A DNA stretch of 64,000 nucleotides from Podospora bellae-mahoneyi (Eukaryota > Ascomycota > Sordariomycetes > Sordariales > Podosporaceae), in contig NW_026946359.1 in NCBI RefSeq assembly GCF_035222275.1, positions 868,001-932,000 of the forward strand, written 5' to 3'. Below, piece by piece: positions 1 to 12,021 of the stretch. Position numbers and translations under genes: made by a program. Each line of letters begins with the position of its first letter. Within the stretch, counting starts at the first letter, position 1. The notes below the pieces were generated by a model, which saw nothing but the letters and a program-made list of their open reading frames with translations, did not search any database and had not been told where the DNA came from.

Positions 1-61
1 TCGGAGTTGGAATAGGACTATGGGTTCGGGAACACCGGGGGAATGGTGGGGATAAACGCAC

Positions 62-217
62 CGCGAGCAAGGAAGCGGTCCTCTGACAGGACGACGATGG
101 CGTTGAGAATCAGGACGGTCACTTTTTTTTTTTTGCACAGACGTTAGCATGCTTGATAGAGAAGGGGGGGAGAACAAGGAGAAGCATACCATAGAGAATC
201 TTCCCCAGAAAAGACAT
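62..217 (-). CDS. YOS1: Yos1-like ER-to-Golgi transport membrane protein, first two coding exons (partial)
   Basis: Two small exons are visible on the minus strand: 217-190 (ATG plus nine codons, ending in one base of a split codon) and 121-62. Joined, they read MSFLGKILYVTVLILNAIVV and continue LSEDRFLAR, which is the start of Yos1 (animal relative IER3IP1). This is a membrane protein of about 80-90 residues that works with Yip1/Yif1 in COPII traffic. The hydrophobic stretch FLGKILYVTVLILNAIVVL is its first membrane segment. Intron 1 (122-189) has donor GTATGC, a TGCTAAC branch site and an AG acceptor after a run of A. The second intron begins at 61 (GTGCGT) and runs off the window, so the conserved GW-containing third exon is not visible. 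The splice model is inferred; the family call is strong despite the short length. Confidence 0.85.
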
Positions 218-2016
218 CTTCGCTTTGCTTCGAGGGGGTAGCTCCCCTTCTTCTCGCAGTGGTTCGGGTGACAATATATCGCCGGTTATTGGTGTGGTTT
301 ATATCGCTAGACAGGGAGTATGTTTGCTGCCGTCGCGATTGTCGTCGTGTCGCGGTGTCGCCAGTAAGAAGCACAGAGGTGGACGTTTACAGTCAACTTG
401 ACAGCTTGAGCTTCAACCGCCGTGCGTCAGCCAATGCGACGCGCAGAGGACAGATTAATTGTGGGGCAGCCGTTCATCAAAAAGGGAGTTACGTCATGTG
501 ACAGTGTGCAGAGGTACAGTAGAACCCTAACCCCTGGAATAAGAGGAAAGTGGAGTTCATCCCCCTATTTACCCCTGAAATTGTGCTGGCAAACATCCTC
601 AGTCCATCAACAACCTGTTTATTTACTCCTCAACATACATCGATACATGCTAAATGTTACATTTCAGTCCCACAACAACAGAGATAGTAACACAAGAACC
701 ACAAAACTCTGTGAATACCAACTTCTGTCACTCATCACCCGTCCCATTACTCACCCCGCGAGACAAACCAACTCCGACGGCGGCACCATATACCCAACCC
801 TACTAGCAGGCACCCTCACCACCCTGTATTCCAGATCAGGTAAGTAATCATAATACCGCCATTCCTCCGCATTCCAAAGGCTCTTCGATTCCTCTACCGT
901 GTCCAGGACATGCAGCAATGCATAGCCTGCACTCAGAAAATCTCGCAAGCACGAGTACACGCGCTGGGAAAAGCTGTAATAACAACTGGTGTTAGTCTCA
1001 TCCCTGATCTTTAAGAGTGCGTTGCTGTGATCAAAAAGAACAATATAAAAAAACAATCGACGATTGCAACGCACGCCTAACAAGCACTGGTGTTTTCAGC
1101 TGTCAAAGCACGAATTTCATCGCTAAATAAACAAACAAAACCAGCAAACAAGCCGTAAAAATGAAAACCTTCGCCTCACTTGACACAATGCTTTGTAATC
1201 CCAGTCCAGTAAAGTTCAGTTCCAGTTCCAGTCCAGCAGCCCAGAGAAAGTTCAACCAACGGTGTTTCAGGAAAAGACTCCCCTTGATGTGTGACAAAAA
1301 ACCCCACATTGATAAACCGAATGTTAGCTTTGTTGCAAAAAGAAAAAGGGTGTAGAAATTGAGCCCGTCCATCCTGAGTGTAGTGTGTGTAATCCATCGC
1401 TTTGCCCGCCTTTTGCCATGCTAATGCTCCGTTACTTGTAACTTCAAAGTGGTAAAAAAGATAAACCAAAAAGACTTGCAGAAAAGAAAAACAAGAACAA
1501 AAAACCAACAGGCCAGATTCATCCGTTTTTGTTTTGCCCGATACGGTATCAAAACCCTTCCGTCCATCCATTCGAAACAAAACCCGTCTGCTGCTTCTTC
1601 AGCCCCTCCAAAATATTAAGAAAAATGCTAAAGTACCAACTAACTGGAAGCCAAACGGATTTCTAGAGGCTCTCCTCTTCTCCCAAGAATTATCCGTCCT
1701 TGCTGGTGTTTGCCGCAACAATACTGGTTAATGGTATATAACGTAATGATGTGTGTGCCGTAAATACGTGTTGTAGAAGTATCAGAGGATTAATCGACTT
1801 TGCAATGGCAGGGCTGGAGAGAAACTCAAAAGTCCAACGCAGCATCGAAACCACGACCGCCCACCTGCCTTGCAAGGAGGGATAGAGGAGAAACAAGAGC
1901 AACAAAAAGCCACACTTTATAGGTTCCGGGGTATTGGATGACAAGGTGCGTAGAAACAGCAAGCCAAAAAACAAAAGCATCAAAAAACCGAGGACAGCAA
2001 GGCAGGCATCGCCAAC
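218..2016. other. Intergenic: YOS1 leader and adenylate cyclase 3' flank
   Basis: About 1.8 kb between two minus-strand genes. It should hold the promoter and leader of the YOS1-like gene and the 3' UTR of the adenylate cyclase. Reading frames here are short, overlapping and low in complexity, and none shows a recognisable domain. I see no RNA gene. Confidence 0.6.
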
Positions 2017-5000
2017 TCAAGCACGGACGTCACCATACCGCGCTTTGTACTCAGCTACCAGCTGGAACTGCTCGGCAACCACCTTGAGAACCTCGTCCAT
2101 CGGTCCCCGCAACGCGCCAAAATTGGACCCTGTGCTGCTCTGCGAGACGAGGTGACGCATGTATATCGTGTTGATACAGGTCTGCATAATGTTAGCATGC
2201 ATCATACAACACTACGTTTGTTCAAACCAAGACAAGAAACATACCTCGATCCGGCTAACCTGATGATCCAGGAAGTTGACCAAAAAGTCCTCCGACACCT
2301 CTCCTCCCCGTTGCCTCATCCTGTCTAGGAGACCTGTCTCTGGTGGCTGAAGCGCTTTGCTATTATCTTCCAACATACTGCACAACATTTCCAAGCGCAG
2401 AGCCACTCTCCAGAGACTCCATATGTCATCTGGTTCAACCGAAAGCTCGCTCCCGGGGCTCAAGATAGCAGGCCTGATCTCCCTGAGGTCCTGGGCTTGC
2501 TCCTTCTCGTGTTTGCTGTGGGTCTCGATTCTGCCGGAGAGTGCATGGGGATAGAGTGAGTAGATAAACTCGGGGTTTTCCAGGCCCTTTAGCTTCTTCT
2601 CGCCCATGTCCTTGACTTCAAACCCCTGCCCACTCAAGCTGCGCAGCTCACTCCGGATGGCGGTCGCGAAACTGTCTTCATTGAGGTCAACAGCCGAGCT
2701 CGTCGGCTCCTGATAGTGTTCGAGACACCGTTGAATTTCCGCAATGAAGTCAGAAGACACGGCAATCTGTCCGCCATCCGCACAGGCCGAGATACGACTG
2801 GCCTTGTTGACCATCGGGCCATAGTAATCCATCCGGCGAGTGACGGGGTCAGGTTCTGAGAGAGGCTCGCCCCAGTGAATGCCCATGCGCACCGACAGAC
2901 CCTTGAAGATCAGGTTATTATCACGATCGTACACTGGTTGGCAATTGACCGAGTTGTAGAGTTCGGCCGGCCAGTCCAAGTGGAGCAGCTTGCATTGGAC
3001 GGCAAAGCACCACAAGAGCGCTGACGTAGCAGTTGGGAAGGAGACCATGAAAGCGTCACCTTCTGTCTTGACCTCGAAACCACCAATGGTCCTCAGTTGA
3101 CGTCGCATAAGCTCATTGTGATTCTTGATGGCCGTCCTCATGGCTTCAGGATACGTTTCCCACAGTTGTGTCGAGTTCTTGATGTCTGTGAAAACAATAG
3201 CAATGAGACCTGTGGGAGCAGGCACCTCTGCATCGAGTCGTCCAAGCGTCGAGTCCAGAGGGCCATCCCTTGCCTTTCGGGCTCTCCTCATGCCAGTTGA
3301 TGAGCCGCCGTCGTCTTGAAGTGAGGCGTAGACTGGCATGCTCTGCCCCTTGTGCTGCCGTGAGCGCTCCCTTCTTGCCTTAAGGTTGGAAACGCCCAGC
3401 ATCTGGACCGTCATCTTGTTAGAGCACCCATACGCCATGGCCAAATCTCGGACTTTTTGAGCTGCACGCATTGGATCCTGGCGCACCGAACGGGTGACAT
3501 CGACAAGGACGTCTTTTGGAAGATACTCCCACACTTCTCTGGTTGCAATCAAGATCATCTCATCATGCTCGCCGATCGTATGTCTCTCGATATTTGGTGC
3601 CGACTGGACAGCGGGCATCAGTTCCAAATAGCCAAAGGCTCGTGATACCTCCAAAAGATCGTTGAGTCGGCCGTTCCGAGATACCCATCCACCAGCTTCT
3701 CGAATACGCGTGCGCTCGTTGGGGTCGGCAGGATCATGCTTCTTTGTTAACATGACGTGGGTGCTGTCTGATTTGATGATCATTGCCTGTACATCACCAA
3801 CGTTGGCGACATACAGATCCTGGTTCTGAATGTAGACAATCGTGGCGACACCACCCGAGTTCAGATCCTCTCTGCTGAGGACAAGAGGGGCCGTCGAGCC
3901 GCGATGCACCATCAAAGACCTGTCCTCGGTGTGCGTGTTTCCGGCGGCAATGAGGTCCTTGTTAAGTGAGAGGAAGGACCGTCTCAGCGCGTCGGCAGGA
4001 TTCTCGGTATTCTTCAGGTCCCTCAACTCCTGAGAGAAGATATGCCCAAAGTTCTCTTGGAGATACTTGGCGATCTTAGAGCCACCACTACTGAGCGCCT
4101 GGCCATCAAACAAACCCAAAAGAGTTTCCGAATCATTCGAGTTGAAGCGCGGGACAACAAGATCGATGGTGGAGAGGTGTTCGTTCTTGCTTCCCAGAGT
4201 GTCGGCCATGCCATAGGGCATGTACCCTGCCAAAGAGCCAGACGTTCTTACACGGCGGTCCTCGCTTTGATCAGGCAGTGTAGAGTTGAGAACCGTCACA
4301 TCCATCAAACCCAAAACTCGAAGATTGGTTAGTCTACCAAAGTCGGTGTATTGCTCGCGATTCTGAGCTGCCGTGGGAACGGAACTTTGCTTGATCTCCA
4401 GCCGTCTGTTTCCAGACAAATTGAGGTACCGAAGATTGGGATTAAGATTCCAATTCCAATCGTACGGCACATTGGCGATATTGTATTTGAGAGAGTTGCT
4501 GCCACAGTCAAAAACAGTGAGCTTCTTGGCTCGAGAAATGTCGGCAGGCAAATTGGTGAACTTGTTGCTATTGATGTGGAGCGTCTGCAACATGCTGTAC
4601 TCCTCTAAGTCGTCGGCAGGCAGACTTGCAAGTTCATTCCCTGACAGGTACAGCTCCACCAGTTGTGGCCAGGACTTGATGGAACGCTGTGGCATGTCGC
4701 TCAAGTCGTTATAGGAAAGATTGAGGACACGAAGATTCTCCAGCATACACAGCTGATCGAAACAGTCATCGTCGAGCTGGTTGTCAGCCATGTATAGGTA
4801 TCGAAGCGATCCGGCAAAGGTATTAGTTAGTCGCTGTGTATGGCTCGAATCTTTCCTAGAGCTGGCTGTCGGCGTCGCCAGGGCGGTGCTGCTCTGTGTG
4901 GTTGATCTGGAGATGACGGAGGTTTTTCGCCCACCCTTCCCGTAAACAGACACCATAGAGCTCTTCCTGTCAGCACCCCCTGGAACGGGAGATGGCCCAA

Positions 5001-8000
5001 CGCTGAGCAGGCTACTCGAAGCCTGACTTGGACGTCTTGAAGAATCGTTGAGCTCCTCGGCGCTTGGTGTCTGAGACAGGGCGCCGGTTGGTGGTCCAAT
5101 TCTGCCAGTTGGGAAGCTCGTATTGCCGTTTGTTTCTCCAGGAGGATGGGGTGCGCGGGATGCGGGTTTTGGAAAATTCTCCAGCACGTTGGAGGATGCG
5201 TTGAGGTAATCCAACTTGTTTGCCCACCACAGCTCCATGGGAAGCTTTCGAATATTGTTGCCCCGAACATCCAGCCGCTTCAATTCGGTCAGGCATCCGA
5301 TCTCGGGAGGCAACTCACCTACCGAGTTGTGCGCAATGCTGAAGTACTCGAGCCTTCGAAGATTACCAATGTGAGCGGGCAGTGAGACGAAGTAGTTCTT
5401 GTCGAGCTCTAACCGTTCCAAGTTGGACATGTTGTGGAACGATTCGTCGATACTTGCAAGCTGGGCGTTGGACAAGTTGAGAGCCTTGAGGGTAGGAACC
5501 GGGGCCTTGATCTCAAACTTGGTGATGGGATTCCAATTCAGCTTGATGCTTCTGACCCGTTCGAACGTGCCGCTGAACTGGGAAATGTTGTTGCGGGTGG
5601 CCGAAAGAATCTCTAGTTTGGGCAGCTGGGAGATCACGTCAATATTAGAGATGGCGTTGTACTTGATATCCAGCTCACGGAGACTGCGCAAGTTCTTGAA
5701 AGATGGGGGCAATGAACCAGAGAGCTCATTGTTGGTAATGACAAGCCTTTCGAGACTCGTCATCTGGCCGACATTATCTGGTAGGCTTTGGATCGTGTTG
5801 AAGCTCAGATCGAGATCCACAAGATTTTCCAGCTTGGCCAAGAAGGGAGGGAAGTTATTCAAGAGGTTGGAGGATATGTTGAGCGTTCGAAGCACAGCAA
5901 AAGCTTCAAACTCTCTCGGTAGTTGCTTGAGCTTGTTGTTCGCCAGGTTAAGCTTGAGAAGGCCGGTGAGATTGTGAAGAGCCGCAGATTCCAAGCTCTC
6001 CAGACGGTTATTTGAGGCATCCAACATGGTGAGTCTGCTGGCATATCCGAAGCTCTTGGGCAAAGCTCGAGCCTCGTTGTTGTTGAATTTGATGTCGCGG
6101 AGATTTGGGCACACCGAGATAAAATCTCGCGGGACTTGGAGCGACAAGTTTCTGGACAAGTTGAGAGAGATTATTTCGTTCGCCCTTGGATAGAGTTGAA
6201 CCGGAATGGCAGACAGGCTGCGGCCTGATAGGTCGATGTGGTTGTTTTTCTGGGACCGAAGGAACTCCATTTGATCCATCACTTCATAGCTGGTGTCGGT
6301 GAAGGGGTAGAAAAGGAATCGACACAGGTAGCTGTTGTCTTCGCGGCCGATGTCCTCTATCCTGTCACGCTCTTCGAATCCCACTTGTTCCAAGAGCCGT
6401 TTTTGTAGCAGCAGTGGACGATCGGTGCTTTGGAGAACCTTGTAGAGATCATGTTTCTTCAAGACCAGCTTGAATTTATCCGGATCCTGCAAGTATGACT
6501 TCTTGACAATTTGGTTGATGAGCTCTGAGACGCTCGTCAGGAGTGGCATCTGCAGGGTCGCAAACGTGCCATCTGCCCTGAACACCCGGATGCAATAGTT
6601 GTGTTGCTTTTCCTCCGGCCTCGGCGGGCTTCCAATGTCCTCTGTGTCTGGGAGCTGGGCCCCGGCGTCGTCATCTCGCAGTACAGCCCAGCTGTCCGGT
6701 GCATTCCATGCCCCATTGGAACTCGGGTAACTGATTGATCCCTTGCCTGAGCCGACCTCGTCAAAGATTTCATGAGCGTTCATGGGGGTGAGCGGCGCCG
6801 GTTTGCTCAAAATACCATCCATATTATTAAGATTGGTGTCGAGGTGAAACACGGTGCCGCCATCTTGCCTATCGGTGGGGCCAATAGCTTCGTCCAGGTC
6901 ATCCTGCATCTTGCTTCTAGGGGCCTTTTTGGAAAGGGAAAACTTGTTGAACGTTTGAGGTCCATTAGCTGAACGGGCAGGATCCGGGCGAATACCATCC
7001 CGAACATCAGGCTGGTATTTCCCGTCCGCACCTCGCGCGAACTGGCCGTCAGCTTTGGAGAGCTCTTGTCGGGAGGGCCGGGAATGTAAAGAGGACTGGG
7101 ACGCTGGACCGAGTTTCTTCAGATCTGGAGCATCGTCCTTTTCTTTGAGCCTTCTTCCAAGCCGTCCAAGGAAGCTCTTTTTCGGTTGACCGGGTGAGGT
7201 TTGGCCGTCGGTACTACCGCTCTTGTGGCCCCAATAACTACCGGTTGTGCTCGGAGCGGGACTCTGTGCGCGGGACCGGGTGCCGTACATGGTGGAGGAG
7301 CCGTTCCGATCCTTCGGAACGCTTATCGTCGAGTCTTCCCGGCTGACAGATGGCCGAAGGGACCGAGGATCCTCGTTGCTCTTGTTGTGTCTGTGATGGT
7401 GTCCGGTCAAATGCACACCAATTGAGTGTCCGGAACGGCCCGAACCCGACGTTTTTGGCGGATTGTTTTGCTGGGAGCTATCATTGACGAAGCGTTCGCG
7501 ATCCGGCCCACTCAGGATGTCTCGGACGGGTGCTTCTCCGTAGCGCGCGATATCCTAGGATGTGATGGTTAGGTAAACGAAGAACCGCAAGGTAAACACG
7601 GACTCGGAAGATAATAGTGAGGTGCTGTGGGTTTAAAGACTGCACGGGTCAAATAAAGAAACATGTGCAATGGTAGGGGTAGCAAGATGAGAAGGGGTTG
7701 TAGGGTAGTAGCTTGAGAATGCCGAGACCAGATGTGGGGTTTAAACCTACGTCAGCTTCCTGATACAGGAAAGGCACAACTTCTGGCTTCGGTACGGGTG
7801 TTCGAGGCCTGGAGGCCGGTGATGCGTCCCTGCCGTGATCTGTGGCATTGGAGTAGTTGCGATCCCGATGTGGCCGTGCATGGCTGTAAGAATGCGAGCG
7901 GTGCTCTTTCCCCACGATGGGATGAGAGAGACTGATTTCGGAGGAATCACGACCCGGAAACTCCTCTCCGAAGAACCCCTGGAGCTTTCGAATCCCGCCT

Positions 8001-8941
8001 CTGGCACCACTGGCCCTCGAGCCCTGACTACTTGCAGTTGTGGTGATGCTCGCAATCGACGGACGTCTTTCATCGGTGAAATACAAGGTTTCTGGGGATT
8101 CAGTACTCCCTGTAGTCGTTTGGGACGGTCGCGCTGTGGCATTGCGGAGACCCGGCGAAGTTTGCGAGCTAAGTGACAGGTTGTCCGTCGAGTCGTTGAA
8201 AAAGCTAGTGGGTAACGGCCCTGAACTAGCCGGCGTCGGTGCGGCCGCCATCCAGGGCGCGATCTGACTTAGAGAGCCAGAGGACGGGTTGTTTTGTTGA
8301 GTTCGCGATGCCCTTCCTCCGGCGGGGTCGAGGATGGCCAAGTCGCGTCGGTAGTCAGCCAGGTCGCTCATTCGGTGTTCGCGAATGGAATTGCTGGAGG
8401 TGATGGAAGAAGGCGAAAGCGCAAGGCGCGAGGTGGAGGTCGGCGAGACTTGAGCATCAGAATCCTTGAAAGACCTGTGGAAGGCACCCGTCAGTTCGTG
8501 TTCGTCCGGGGACCGCGGGGAAAGAAGCAACTTTGGGGAATGAAAGGGAGCAAGCGGGATGAGGTAGAGAGGTAGCGTAGGTCAGGGATGAGAAGTGAAA
8601 GAGCAAGCCGGCGGCGGTCTCGGATAGATGCGTGGTCTCAACTCGGCCAGTACTCTCTCACTTTTCAGACGGCGTGTTGGCATCAAGTGCGAGACATGGA
8701 CTCACCGACTTAATTGGCCGTTCTCGTCAGTCTTGAGGCGCGAGGGGGCAGCCCTGCGCGAGCCATGAGAAGCGGACCAGGACGCATTGCTGGTTTGGTT
8801 TGAGGAGGCGGCGAAAGGAGAAGAGGATGACGCCGATGGAGGGAGAGAGGGGAGCGGCTTCACAGTGATGTTGGATCTCGCACTGTCGGTGCTGGAGCCC
8901 GTCATAGAGCTGAAGCGGGAACTGGCGTCATTCCGGGGCAT
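2017..8941 (-). CDS. CYR1: Adenylate cyclase (RA-LRR-PP2C-cyclase), 2144 aa
   Basis: Makes cAMP from ATP at the cell membrane, upstream of protein kinase A in growth, development and nutrient signalling. Four exons were worked out: 8941-8706, 8474-7751, 7554-2245 and 2181-2017; the lengths sum to 2145 codons including the stop. Domain order: Ser-rich N-terminus; Ras-association domain near 640-740 (NYCIRVFRADGT); long leucine-rich repeat array near 755-1395, interrupted by a Ser/Pro linker; PP2C-like domain near 1440-1705; class III cyclase domain near 1765-1985 with metal-binding FTDIKNST and KTEGDAF and the RMDYYGPMVNKASR motif; C-terminal tail. The last intron (63 nt) has donor GTATGT and a GCTAAC branch; without it the protein would end in a short false tail. 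Size and layout fit fungal Cyr1/CR-1/MAC1. The start ATG at 8941 is the first in frame after intron-free leader, but an earlier start exon cannot be excluded. Confidence 0.95.
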
Positions 8942-8987
8942 TGTCGCCAGCAACAGGCCGAGCGGGAACAAGGGAACCGATCAACCG

Positions 8988-9040
8988 TTAGCGGACCACG
9001 GCCATTCCACGTCTCGGGGGTTATCAGTCTGTCAGGTCAT
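8988..9040 (-). promoter_or_regulatory. Two tiny upstream ORFs before the adenylate cyclase start
   Basis: Upstream of the ATG at 8941 the minus strand holds ATG-GCC-GTG-GTC-CGC-TAA (9005-8988, five residues) and ATG-ACC-TGA (9040-9032, two residues). If transcription starts upstream of 9040, both would lie in the mRNA leader and could lower or regulate translation of the cyclase. The ORFs are seen; the regulatory role is inferred. Confidence 0.45.
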
Positions 9041-12021
9041 GCCCGCCGGATCGGTCGCTTGAGGAGTACAGGTCGTCGGCGTCGGGGATGGAAGATGGGC
9101 CGGGCTGAGGTGTTGGTGTTGATGTGGATGTGGATGCTATGGCTGCGAAGGCTGACAGCGGTGCCGAGTATATGGATATGCGAGCGGGGACAACAAGTGT
9201 GGAAATCAAGGCTACCTACGGGTTCAGTTCGGCGAGGCACCTCAGTAGTGGCGGACAGTTCTTGGGGATCCTGTCTCGAGAGAATGACGGTGCGAATAGG
9301 CGAAAAGTGTGAGTGAGACGCCCACCCAGGCGGGCACTTCTGGTGGGCATCGGCTGCTGTGGATCTGTGGCCCCGGGACCTCTGTGGATTGTGGGCGCAC
9401 TCAGCAGCATGGCATGGGGCGCGCTTGTGTGTGCGTCCGGGCGGGCGGTGCGGAGAGGCTCCATCTGCATTTCTTGTGTGCGCACAGCATCAGCGGGGTG
9501 GGGAACCCTGAATCCCATCACCTATGCTAACCAACGGCCTGATCAGAGACATCAAATGGCAAAAATCTTTCAATGATATGGCCCAGCAAACACCAATTGG
9601 AATCCCGCCGATCATTATACCTACCTAACCTCCCAACAACAATTGTCCGATATCGAGGAGTCGAGCAGTAGTGTGTACACCAGTACTTGGTCTAGAAGTT
9701 GCTGGCGATGCCCATATCCTGTGATATATGTATCTCTCACTGAATCTTCTGCTCTTCGTTTACAACCATCTCGAACCTCGATTGATACACCAAATCTGAA
9801 AAGACCGTGCGCTTTCAAGGCTGGACGGGAATCCACCCTCCAGCACGGACTCGCACCCGCGGAACATGGCCCCGGGCAGTCAACTCAACCCTGAATCCCT
9901 TCAACCAAATAAGAGCAAGCCCTGCTCTGAGGTAATTGCTGCCACGCGTCCAGCCCTGCGAGATAACAAGATGGTTTATTTTAATTAAAATGCGAGGGAA
10001 AATTGCGCATCGTTAGACGGCATCAACTGACGAGCAACGCAATTTGGGACCCAACAGCCTCATACAGAAATAGCCAAGCGCATCTGGACTGTGCATTTCC
10101 CGGCTGCCCATCTGCCAAGGCGCTTCTGGCGCCTCCTGCAATGGTAAAAATACCTAACCCCAAATCGCAGATCTGAATGTCGGTCACAGTCGGGATTTCT
10201 GAGAGATATTGGTCAGAAGGCTGGTTTTGATATACGGAAGAGTACGGAATGGCCATCTCGGTCACCTCACCACTTGCATCGGACGAGAGACTGCTGTCAG
10301 AGAGCCTGTTCTCGGTTCCCATCTGGGCCTAACTATACCCAAAAGGCACAATCAATCTTCTTTTGTCGTTCACCAGCCACACAAACTCTCAGACCGCCAC
10401 ACTCCCACTTTCTCGACACCTTGGAACAGGCACATCTGGACCCTTATTACGCCCATGGCACCGCACTTCCCAAGGTGCCGCGCCCGCCCCGGTCCCCAGA
10501 TCGATTTGAGAACAATGAATCCATGTTTGAGCCCCCGATCGCTGAGACACCCCACCAGTCTCTGGGATCTCAGCTAGGGGCTCTTTATCCCCTCTCGGAA
10601 GCTCTTCTTCCCATTACCAAAAGCCGAGGTGATAATTCCTTCCTTCTCGGCGCCCTGGGCGTACCGTCATGTGGCTCTTTTGTGATGAGTCAAGCTCCAG
10701 CTCTTGATTTGATATCAAAGCTCACCCCGCACTGTGCTTAGAGCACGCTCCGTCAACCCCTCAACTTCAAGCCTCTAAAGCAGCCAAGATATCCCAACGC
10801 GGATGTCAGTAACGGCGAAAACGTCTCTCGGAACTTTGGGCGCGGAACCGGAGGCATTCCGGGCGACACAACGACGGATAAAACGGGAGCGGGAAACAGG
10901 GCTAGCATCGGCGCATTATTGTCGGGTTTCTTTGCTCGGCGGGGGGTGGTGCCGGAGGCTAGGTGGTTCCCAGTAAGCCACGTTGAGTTTGGTGGGGTAA
11001 GGTAAGGGGATCAACTCTGAACAGGACCCCTGAAGATCCCCCTACCCCTCCATCCCACCCGGGGAGTTTTTTCAGTCAAGTGCATTGCATCAGGGATACC
11101 AATGGAGGGGTTGGGTTGTTACAGTAGACGAGGTAAGGCTACTGGATATGATGAATAAGGTAAACGTTTTTTGATGGCTGATGGGGGGGTATCGTGTCGC
11201 GAGAGGTAAGAACAATACATTCTCGGTATGCCAAAAGCAGATAATGCAAAGATGAGCATATCGAAAATACATGAGAAAAAAGCGGTGTCGCCCACCCTTC
11301 ATTAGCTCACTTACAGCATGCAAGCAAAGCTCTTGAAGAAATGCAATGCATAAAATAAGACTACATACATATCACTTACAACAACCGACAGGCCACACTA
11401 CTGCCGCTGACACATCCGATATATCCACATTCCATTCATCATATCCAAAAATATATGATCTCTGGTAACAGACTGACAAACAAAAAAGTCTTGTTTCCCC
11501 AACCCAACCCAACCCAACCCCACCTCAGTTGTTTCGGTTCATTGTGTACTCTACTTCCCGAACCACCTGAAACGTCGAAACACATTGAAACAAACAACAA
11601 TGGAATGTTTTTTGTGCGTGCGCGAAACACACTCCCAGTGCTTCTCCAGCCGAGGGAGGAGTGTGCGTTGAAACTCCTGCTTTTCGTCCGATGTTTTATA
11701 TGGTCAGTGCTTTGGTAAAAAAGGATAGGTGGGTAGCTTGGAAATGGATTAATGGGAGCATGTCATCAGGCATGATTATGTACTGAGGCGTATGAGAGCA
11801 GTAAAGCTTTGAGCTGATATATCGATCGATGTAAGTGCTATGAAGCAAATAAGAAAATAATGCAATGATATCTCGACATAGTGAGACCCCTCTCCCAGAG
11901 AATGGTGATACACGTGATACAACAGCCAGCCCAACAACACCAAACACAATTACCAGCAACATCACCGTCTTCCATACATGCAAAGAAACACTTGAACCAC
12001 TTCATCCTACCACACATCCAC
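9041..12021. other. Intergenic/leader DNA upstream of adenylate cyclase
   Basis: Roughly 3 kb between the cyclase start and the RTC4-like stop, both on the minus strand. It probably holds a long cyclase leader and promoter plus the RTC4-like 3' UTR. Open frames here, including one of 155 codons on the plus strand near 10274-10741, have no ATG-based, domain-bearing or codon-biased character. A short CCCAA tandem run lies at 11497-11524. Confidence 0.5.
11497..11524. repeat. Short CCCAA tandem repeat
   Basis: Four to five copies of the pentamer CCCAA in a row. It differs from the usual filamentous-fungal telomere unit (TTAGGG/CCCTAA), so it is read as a simple repeat, not a telomere remnant. 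Confidence 0.7.

Noticed and set aside
5399-5977. 192-codon plus-strand frame inside adenylate cyclase
   Set aside because: Shadow of the leucine-rich repeat region; the minus strand encodes clear LRR units.
11497-11524. CCCAA run as an interstitial telomere
   Set aside because: The unit is not the TTAGGG-type telomere repeat of filamentous fungi.
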